This document shows, piece by piece, positions 58,103 through 64,000 of a DNA stretch of 64,000 bases. How positions within the stretch are numbered: the first letter of the stretch is position 1; every line of letters begins with the position of its first letter. Below the pieces are notes generated by a model. That model did no database searches and had not been told where the DNA came from. It saw only the letters and a program-made list of their open reading frames with translations. The stretch comes from JAIVJG01 sp964236735. Its GTDB lineage: Bacteria; Acidobacteriota; Blastocatellia; Pyrinomonadales; Pyrinomonadaceae. Made by a program: the position numbers and the translations under genes. The stretch is taken from positions 124,001 to 188,000 of the forward strand of contig CAXSFM010000004.1 of NCBI GenBank assembly GCA_964236735.1, given 5' to 3'.

Positions 58103-59053
58103 ATGGCAAATAGACGTAAGCTCACACCAAAGCCTATACCAAAAGCCGAGAACAAGTCACTCCCCGCGCAGGAAGTCAGTCTTACTCCTGGTCGTCACAT
58201 CGGGCAAGCCGTCAAGCGTCTTGCTAACTCGGCTATTGACACCGCCCTTCAAAGCGTATGGCCTGCTATTGGAGGTGGTGTTGTGACTACCACCATTGCG
58301 TTTTGGTTTTTCCTTGTTAGCGGACGAGTACCGTGGATTTATCCGCTTGTAAAGTATGCTATTGGATTTGTTGGCGGCTGGGTGTCGCTGACTTTGTTGA
58401 TTTTGTTTGTCGCGCTTATAAAAGCGCGACACCGAAAAACACTTGAGCAAGCTAAAAATCTAAAATTCGTCTCACAAGAGAAAGGCTTCCTAGACCACAT
58501 CGTAAATCAGAAGAAAGCCTTTAAGAATTTTACTGTCATCTTGACGGCTATGGCTACTGAGATTGAAAAGGTTGGTAAGACGAGTAATAAGGGAACTGCA
58601 AGGATAAATCTTGCAAAAAAAATTCTGGGTGATAAAGCCGCTAATATGATTCTTAGAATCTCAAGTAAGACTGCCTCGAAATACAACTGGCACTCTGAAA
58701 AGATGGAGCGGCAATTACTAAGTCTTGAGCAGACTACAGACCTGTTAATCGAAAGCACTCTCGGTTATTTGAATTGGTTTATCCCAAAGACAGAGGAAGA
58801 TGTTAATCGGCTGCTGAATGACCGCGCATCATTAGCGAAGCTCACAAATATAACGAGCGGATGTGCATCTTCTATTCAACTGTTTCGTGAGTCTCAAGTT
58901 TCACTTTGGGGAACCTCACAGGATTTGAACACCGCAATTAACCGGATGGTTAATTTCACAGATGGTGTTCTTCAATTTATGCAAAAGGCCGAAAGACATT
59001 GGGGTGAACTCATCAAGTCGATAGACAAAAAGCTAAACAATTCTCATTCCTGA
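58103..59053 (+). CDS. Two-helix membrane protein of unknown function
   Basis: 316 residues; I do not recognise a family. A basic, proline-rich N terminus (RRKLTPKPIPKAENK) is followed by an amphipathic stretch, two membrane helices near 54-75 (AIGGGVVTTTIAFWFFLVSG) and 85-108 (IGFVGGWVSLTLLILFVALI), then a mostly helical ~200-residue cytoplasmic domain (KKAFKNFTVILTAMATEIEK; WHSEKMERQLLSLEQTTDLL). Codon use is clearly more A+T-rich than der, the kinase and tgt around it, suggesting recent acquisition. No signal peptide or catalytic motif is visible. Confidence 0.7.
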   Translation: MANRRKLTPKPIPKAENKSLPAQEVSLTPGRHIGQAVKRLANSAIDTALQSVWPAIGGGVVTTTIAFWFFLVSGRVPWIYPLVKYAIGFVGGWVSLTLLILFVALIKARHRKTLEQAKNLKFVSQEKGFLDHIVNQKKAFKNFTVILTAMATEIEKVGKTSNKGTARINLAKKILGDKAANMILRISSKTASKYNWHSEKMERQLLSLEQTTDLLIESTLGYLNWFIPKTEEDVNRLLNDRASLAKLTNITSGCASSIQLFRESQVSLWGTSQDLNTAINRMVNFTDGVLQFMQKAERHWGELIKSIDKKLNNSHS

Positions 59054-59128
59054 TTTGTAATCAAGTCAATATTAAGACAATGAGTCTGCATTTATGAGTC
59101 TCAACAACGTGTCACGATTTAATTTCAA

Positions 59129-60316
59129 ATGAGTGAGAGCGCGCTCGGCTGGCAAGTCATAGCGAAAGAAGGCGAGGCTCGCGCGGGTCTGCTCCAGACT
59201 AGACGCGGCGTGATTGAGACGCCCGTCTTTATGCCCGTCGGCACGCTCGGCAACGTCAAGGGCGTCCGCTTTGAAGCGCTCGAAGCGGCAGACCTCGACG
59301 CGCGCATCATTCTCGGCAACACGTATCATCTCTGGCTGCGTCCCGGCGCGGACGTAATTCGACAGTGCGGCGGCCTGCATCGCTTCAACAGTTGGCAACG
59401 CGCGATGCTGACGGATTCGGGCGGCTTTCAGGTGTGGAGTCTCGGCAAACTGCGGCGCATCACGGAAGACGGCGTGACGTTTCGCTCGCACGTTGACGGC
59501 AGCGCGCGTTTTTTGTCGCCCGAAGTTTCGATGGAAGTGCAGGCCGCGCTCGGCTCCGAGATCGTGATGGCCTTCGATGAATGCGCGCCGGGCGAAGCGA
59601 CGCACGAGCAGGCGCGCGCGTCTCTGGAATTGACCGCGCGTTGGGCGCGTCGCTCGCGCGCGCGCTTCGACGAGTTGCAGCAAGCGGCGTCCGACACCGG
59701 GCGCGTCAGTGAAAATGTAGAGGGCAGTATCACGGGCGCGCAGGCTCTCTTCGGCATTGTGCAGGGCGCGACGCATCTCGATTTAAGGCGCGAGAGTCTG
59801 GCGCGCACGGTTGAAGTCGGCTTCGACGGATACGCCATCGGCGGCTTGAGCGTCGGTGAAGAGAAGCGTTTGATGTATGAAGTCGTCGAGCATCTCGCGC
59901 CGCTCATGCCGTCTGAACGCCCGCGTTATTTGATGGGCGTGGGGACGCCGGAAGACCTTGTGGAGTGCGTCGCGCGCGGCGTGGACATGTTCGATTGCGT
60001 GTTGCCGACGCGCAATGGCCGGACGGGTCAGGCGTTTACTTCACGCGGCAAGCTGAATATCAAAAACGCGCGCTGGACGACGGACACAAGGCCGCTCGAC
60101 GCCGCGTGTACATGCACGGTCTGCCAACGCCATACGCGCGCTTATCTGCGTCATCTATATATGACGGGCGAGATGCTGGCGAGCATCCTGTTGACGCATC
60201 ACAATCTGGCCTTCTTCCTTGACACCATGCGGAGCGTGAGGCAATCTATCCGGTCTGGTGAATTCACAAAATTTCGGCGGAGTTTCATAGAGGGAATCAA
60301 CTCCGGCGTTGAATGA
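59129..60316 (+). CDS. tgt: Queuine tRNA-ribosyltransferase
   Basis: 395 residues. Exchanges guanine-34 of GUN-anticodon tRNAs for preQ1. Motifs: GNTYHLWLRPGADVI, LTDSGGFQVWSLGKLRRI (nucleophile/base-binding region), FGIVQGATHLDLRRES, IGGLSVGEEKRLMYEV, FDCVLPTRNGRTG (catalytic Asp) and the zinc cluster CTCTVCQRHTRAYLRHL. An insert of around 15 residues lies near 190 (SDTGRVSENVEGSITG). It is followed by yajC, secD and secF, the standard bacterial order. Confidence 0.94.
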   Translation: MSESALGWQVIAKEGEARAGLLQTRRGVIETPVFMPVGTLGNVKGVRFEALEAADLDARIILGNTYHLWLRPGADVIRQCGGLHRFNSWQRAMLTDSGGFQVWSLGKLRRITEDGVTFRSHVDGSARFLSPEVSMEVQAALGSEIVMAFDECAPGEATHEQARASLELTARWARRSRARFDELQQAASDTGRVSENVEGSITGAQALFGIVQGATHLDLRRESLARTVEVGFDGYAIGGLSVGEEKRLMYEVVEHLAPLMPSERPRYLMGVGTPEDLVECVARGVDMFDCVLPTRNGRTGQAFTSRGKLNIKNARWTTDTRPLDAACTCTVCQRHTRAYLRHLYMTGEMLASILLTHHNLAFFLDTMRSVRQSIRSGEFTKFRRSFIEGINSGVE

Positions 60317-60483
60317 ATCAGGCGACCCGCCGCACGTCATAGACGGCAACTTCAAATTGCAATCATGCACAGATGTGAAGATGCGAGTCGCCGAAAGCCT
60401 GCGCGCGACACGTTGGTAAATTTTATTGAAAGAAGTGTTTCGACATCGAGTCGCAGCATTAAATTTTAGACACTAAAACCTAC

Positions 60484-60801
60484 ATGACAACTCAGCTTTA
60501 TCTACTTATTCAGACCGGCGGGATGAGCGGGTTATTCGGCGGAATCATGCCGTTCCTGCTGATTTTCGGCGTTTTTTACTTTCTCATCATCGTCCCGCAG
60601 CGTCGCCGCCAGAAGGCTCTGCAAGAGACTGTCGCGCAGATTAAGGCCGGCGACCGCATCATCACGAACGGCGGAATACTCGCCACCGTGACCGCCGTGC
60701 GCGAGAAATCTCTGCTCGTCCGAAGCGCGGATAAATCAATCCTCGAAATCACGCGCGGCGCGGTCTCCGCGTTGCAGAATGAAGAGGAGCCGGCGAGTTA
60801 G
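60484..60801 (+). CDS. yajC: Preprotein translocase subunit YajC
   Basis: 105 residues: one N-terminal membrane helix (LFGGIMPFLLIFGVFYFLIIV) followed by PQRRRQKALQETVAQIKAGD RIITNGGILATV, the YajC signature. It associates with SecDF and aids protein export. It lies 168 bases after tgt and 64 bases before secD. Confidence 0.94.
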   Translation: MTTQLYLLIQTGGMSGLFGGIMPFLLIFGVFYFLIIVPQRRRQKALQETVAQIKAGDRIITNGGILATVTAVREKSLLVRSADKSILEITRGAVSALQNEEEPAS

Positions 60802-60865
60802 TCCGGCGAGTTTTTTTGCGTCCTCAAGTTGATTGTTGAATGCTGAATTACCGGCAGCTTGTCTT

Positions 60866-62551
60866 ATGAAAAAGAACTTACTTCAACGTGTCATCATCAT
60901 CGCCGTCGTCACGCTCGTCGCGCTGTGGATCGTCATCGGCCCGCGCCACACGCCGACGGCCAAAGACTTCACCATCGCGGGGCTTGAGAACACGCTGCGC
61001 GAAAATATCCATCTCGGCCTCGACCTGCGCGGCGGCTCGCATCTCGTGATGCAGGTGCAGACGCAGGAATATCTCAAGCGTCTGACGGAAAACAACGTGG
61101 TGGCGATTCAGAAGGCCGCCGCTGATGCCGGGTATCCCATCAAAGAAGTGCGACCGGAAACGGGCGAGAATACTTTTCGCGTCGTGGCAGAGGCGAGCGA
61201 TCCATCGAAGCTCGGCGAGATTCGTGACGGGCTGGCGCGCAAGGTTGATCTGAGCGAGTGGTCTGCGAGCACATCCGGCAACGCCGTCACTTACGAATTG
61301 AATAATGCGGCGCAGTCGAAACTCAGCGATCAGGCCGTCGCACAGGCATTGAGTATCATCGAGAGCCGCATCAATGCTGTGGGCGTCGCGGAGCCGACTT
61401 TGCAGACGCACGGCGCGCAAGGTTCGCATCAGATATTGCTTCAGATGCCCGGCATCCAAGACCCTGAGCGCGTCAAGAAACTTCTCGTCGGCGAGTCGCG
61501 GCTTGAGTTAGTACACGTTATTGATCAGCCGCAGAGAACTTACCCGACGCAGGAAGCCGCCGTCGCGGCGCTCGGCGGCACGGTTCCGAAGAATCGCCGC
61601 GTGATTCCATATTCCGAGCGCGACGAGCCGACTGCCGCCGGAACTCAAGCCCCTGCACAAGCGAACGACAAGCCGAAGCAATGGGTTGTCGTCGAATCTC
61701 CGGCGGTGATTGACGGCAGCGAATTGCGCGACGCGCGCGGCGAGCAGGGCGATGCGGGCAGCGCGGATAACTATCAAATCGGCTTTCATCTCAAGCCTTC
61801 GGGCGCGGAAAAGTTCGGCGCGTGGACGGGCGCAAACGTCGGGCAGCCGATGGGCGTCGTCTTGAACGATGAAGTTAAATCCATCGCGACCATCCAGTCG
61901 CAGATTACGGACTCCGGCAGAATCACCGGCACGTTCACCAAACAGTCTTCGGAAGACCTCGCGCTGACGCTCCGCTCCGGCGCGCTGCCCGCGCGTCTCG
62001 TCTATCAGGAAGAGCGCACGGTCGGCCCCAGCCTCGGCGCAGACTCGATTCGTTCCGGCATCACGGCCTCGCTCGTCGGCCTGATGTTCGTCGTCCTGAC
62101 GATGGTCATTTATTATCGCGGCTCAGGCGTCAACGCCGTCGTCGCGTTGCTCTTAAATATCGTCCTGACGATGGCCGCGCTGATTCTGTTCGATGCCACG
62201 CTGACGCTGCCCGGCATCGCCGGCTTCCTGCTCGGCATCGGCATGGCCGTTGACTCGAACGTGCTGATCTTCGAGCGCATACGCGAGGAGCGACGCACGG
62301 GCAAGACCGTCCCGTCCGCCGTTGACGAGGGATTCAAGCGCGCCTTCGTCACGATTATTGACACGCACATTACGACGATCATCTCGTCGCTTTTCCTTTT
62401 CGTCTTCGGCACCGGGCCGATTCGCGGATTCGCCGTCACGCTCGTGCTCGGCCTGCTCGCCAATCTGTTCTCCGCCGTCTATGTCTCGCGCACGATTTTC
62501 ATCTGGCTCTTAAGCCGCAAAAATCGTCGCGCCGAAACGCTGAGTATTTAA
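60866..62551 (+). CDS. secD: Protein translocase subunit SecD
   Basis: 561 residues from ATG 60866 (MKKNLLQRVIIIAVVTLVAL), where the first helix begins; the in-frame TTG at 60833 would add an unlikely extension. Motifs: LGLDLRGGSHLVMQVQ, the periplasmic P1 domain with SIIESRINAVGVAEPTLQTH, and the C-terminal membrane bundle with LPGIAGFLLGIGMAVDSNVL and FERIREE. SecD uses the proton gradient to finish translocation. It pairs with SecF 85 bases downstream. Confidence 0.94.
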   Translation: MKKNLLQRVIIIAVVTLVALWIVIGPRHTPTAKDFTIAGLENTLRENIHLGLDLRGGSHLVMQVQTQEYLKRLTENNVVAIQKAAADAGYPIKEVRPETGENTFRVVAEASDPSKLGEIRDGLARKVDLSEWSASTSGNAVTYELNNAAQSKLSDQAVAQALSIIESRINAVGVAEPTLQTHGAQGSHQILLQMPGIQDPERVKKLLVGESRLELVHVIDQPQRTYPTQEAAVAALGGTVPKNRRVIPYSERDEPTAAGTQAPAQANDKPKQWVVVESPAVIDGSELRDARGEQGDAGSADNYQIGFHLKPSGAEKFGAWTGANVGQPMGVVLNDEVKSIATIQSQITDSGRITGTFTKQSSEDLALTLRSGALPARLVYQEERTVGPSLGADSIRSGITASLVGLMFVVLTMVIYYRGSGVNAVVALLLNIVLTMAALILFDATLTLPGIAGFLLGIGMAVDSNVLIFERIREERRTGKTVPSAVDEGFKRAFVTIIDTHITTIISSLFLFVFGTGPIRGFAVTLVLGLLANLFSAVYVSRTIFIWLLSRKNRRAETLSI

Positions 62552-62590
62552 CTGCCGTGATGAGTGATAAGTGATGAGAAAGAAGCTTTG

Positions 62591-62625
62591 ACTTATCACT
62601 TATCACTTATCACTTATCACTTATC
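62591..62625 (+). repeat. Heptamer tandem repeat (ACTTATC x5) between secD and secF
   Basis: Five exact head-to-tail copies of ACTTATC, continuing as ACT, just before secF. The upstream GAGTGATAAGTGATGAG (from about 62571) is complementary to the array, so the mRNA can fold into a hairpin of variable register. Copy number probably varies between strains. Confidence 0.85.
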
Positions 62626-62636
62626 ACTGAACTTAT

Positions 62637-63692
62637 ATGTTTGAATTATTCAAAGACGTTCGCGTTGACTGGCTCAAGAATCGGCGTATCTTCATCATGC
62701 TTTCGACGACGATTATGTTGGCGGGGCTGGCGTCGGCCATGTACCGGCACGCATTTCATCCAAACGGGACAGAAGCCTTCAATCTCGGTGTGGATTTCAA
62801 AGGCGGCACGGTCATTACAGCGGAGTTCAACCGTCGCCCTTCGGCGGAAGAAATTCGCGACCGTCTGGCGCAGGTCGGCGTGAAGGATGCAGTCATTCAG
62901 CCTGTGCTTGATAAATCCAATCAGATGCTGATCAAAGTGCCTCTGACGAATACGACTGAGCTGTCTGCACAGGCGCAGAATCAATCGGAAGTTGATCCCG
63001 GCGCTTCCAAAGTTGAACAGGCGCTCGCTTCGTTGGGCGATGAGGCGGGAGCGAAAATCGTCCAACGCGAAGCGGTCGGGCCGGTGGCAGGGCAGGCGCT
63101 CAGAAATCAGGCCGTCTCGGTGACGCTGCTCGCGCTGCTCGGCATCCTCGCCTACATCGCTTTCCGCTTTGAATGGACTTATGGAGCGGCGGCGGTCATC
63201 GCCGTCTTTCACGACGTGCTGGTGACGCTCGGCTTCTTCTCCATCTTTCAGTGGGAGATAAGCTTGACGGTGATCGCCGCGCTCCTGACGCTCGTCGGCT
63301 TCTCCGTCAACGACACCATTGTCGTCTTTGACCGCATCCGCGAAAACTTAAGACTGCATCGTCGCGACCCGCTCTATAAAGTCACGAACGACTCGATCAA
63401 TCAGACGCTCTCGCGCACAATCATCACGTCAGGTCTCGTCTTCCTCTCCGTGCTCGCCTTGGTGCTCTTCGGTGGTGAAGTCCTGCGCGGCTTCTCGCTC
63501 GCGCTGCTCATCGGCATCGTCTTCGGCACGTATTCATCCATCGCCATCGCCAGCCCGATTATGGTCTGGTGGCAGGAGCGTCTCGACGTGTCGAAAACGC
63601 AGGGCGCATCCGGGAGAACAGCCGGCGGCGGAACTCGTGGCCGGACACCACAGGCAGGTGCCCAAAAAGTTCGCGGCGCGGCGGCACGTTAA
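62637..63692 (+). CDS. secF: Protein translocase subunit SecF
   Basis: 351 residues. Helix 1 (FIMLSTTIMLAGLASAMY), the motif FNLGVDFKGGTVITAEF, a periplasmic domain, then VTLLALLGILAYIAFRFEW, LVGFSVNDTIVVFDRIRENL and SRTIITSGLVFLSVLALVL. The C-terminal tail is a basic, glycine-rich extension (RTAGGGTRGRTPQAGAQKVR). It forms the SecDF complex. The ribosome binding site is poor because the heptamer array occupies the leader, so expression may depend on that structure. Confidence 0.94.
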   Translation: MFELFKDVRVDWLKNRRIFIMLSTTIMLAGLASAMYRHAFHPNGTEAFNLGVDFKGGTVITAEFNRRPSAEEIRDRLAQVGVKDAVIQPVLDKSNQMLIKVPLTNTTELSAQAQNQSEVDPGASKVEQALASLGDEAGAKIVQREAVGPVAGQALRNQAVSVTLLALLGILAYIAFRFEWTYGAAAVIAVFHDVLVTLGFFSIFQWEISLTVIAALLTLVGFSVNDTIVVFDRIRENLRLHRRDPLYKVTNDSINQTLSRTIITSGLVFLSVLALVLFGGEVLRGFSLALLIGIVFGTYSSIAIASPIMVWWQERLDVSKTQGASGRTAGGGTRGRTPQAGAQKVRGAAAR

Positions 63693-64000
63693 GATCGAGA
63701 GGATTAGGGATGGATTATTAAGAGGCGGGCTTGTTTGCCCCGCCTCTCGCTATTTGAGAGCCATGAAAAGTTCTGTGCGTTGTGCCGCCAGTCGAACGCA
63801 CCGTGAGTTTCAAATTTGAGCGCTGTTAATGAGCGCTGTTAAATTGCCATGAAGAATTCTTTTTTATGCTTGACTTCGCGTGCGCTTGCGACATAGACTG
63901 AGCGCGTTGCTGGCCAATCGAATATTTGACGAATCCGCCTCTCTTAAGCGTTGAGTTTAAGACGGACGTTTCGCGCGAGCGTTTGTATCCGCTGCGGCTG
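63693..64000 (+). other. Right-end intergenic sequence
   Basis: 308 bases to the window edge. After the terminator, a 12-base direct repeat GAGCGCTGTTAA occurs at 63818-63829 and 63831-63842. I see no gene start that can be supported before the edge. Confidence 0.45.
63721..63747 (+). terminator. Hairpin terminator after secF
   Basis: AGAGGCGGG (63721-63729) pairs perfectly with CCCGCCTCT (63739-63747), loop CTTGTTTGC. The T-richness after it is modest (CGCTATTTG). It ends the tgt-yajC-secD-secF unit. Confidence 0.7.

Noticed and set aside
62591..62625. CRISPR-like repeat array
   Set aside because: The unit is only seven bases, head to tail with no spacers, and no cas gene is present.

Overview
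The window reads as a high-G+C Gram-negative chromosome segment. Three features point to Acidobacteriota: a very large Oar-like TonB-dependent receptor with an N-terminal carboxypeptidase-regulatory-like domain, many exported glycan hydrolases, and a LutC/rhamnose-ABC/RhaM cassette. Blastocatellia or Pyrinomonadaceae would fit. This is an inference from gene style; there is no rRNA gene in the window.

Region 1 (1-45219) is one long pectin / rhamnogalacturonan utilisation locus. It begins inside a lactate-utilisation gene (lutB end, lutC). A rhamnose-type ABC importer follows, in which the second permease is fused in frame to its own sugar-binding protein, then L-rhamnose mutarotase, a GH43-like enzyme and a GH106 rhamnosidase. 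After a 0.6-kb regulatory gap come the outer-membrane receptor, an exported oligogalacturonate-lyase-like protein, an acetyl esterase, a Tat-exported GH2 enzyme, a Gfo/Idh/MocA oxidoreductase, a sulfatase with its own exported formylglycine-generating enzyme, two GH28 enzymes, a GH105 unsaturated rhamnogalacturonyl hydrolase, a second GH2, a DUF485/ActP-type acetate symporter pair and three SGNH (rhamnogalacturonan acetylesterase) domains in two proteins. A second sugar module follows: aldose dehydrogenase, lactonase, zinc alcohol dehydrogenase, ABC importer, DUF4861 protein and a UxaC-like uronate isomerase. Together these could deacetylate and cut the RG-I backbone outside the cytoplasm, import rhamnose and other sugars, use the released acetate, and isomerise uronates. 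An AGTTAACCGCTTnnCCT element recurs in three intergenic gaps of this locus and nowhere in coding sequence that I noticed; it is a candidate shared operator.

Region 2 (about 45180-52800) is a defence hotspot with visibly more A+T-rich genes. A degraded fragment of an HsdM-like N6-adenine methyltransferase is split by a 103-bp TA-flanked palindromic MITE. Next to it lies a 35-bp imperfect copy of the 3' half of tRNA-Cys. Then comes a minus-strand mod / antitoxin / toxin / res cassette (type III-like restriction-modification with a ParE-type toxin-antitoxin pair inside the operon), ending at the intact tRNA-Cys and tRNA-Gly genes. The arrangement is what integration at the tRNA-Cys 3' end would leave, although no integrase is visible.

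Region 3 (52915-64000) is housekeeping: yraN, der, an orphan PAS/GAF histidine kinase, an A+T-richer two-helix membrane protein of unknown function, then tgt-yajC-secD-secF and a hairpin terminator. Long palindromes and a heptamer tandem repeat occupy several gaps.
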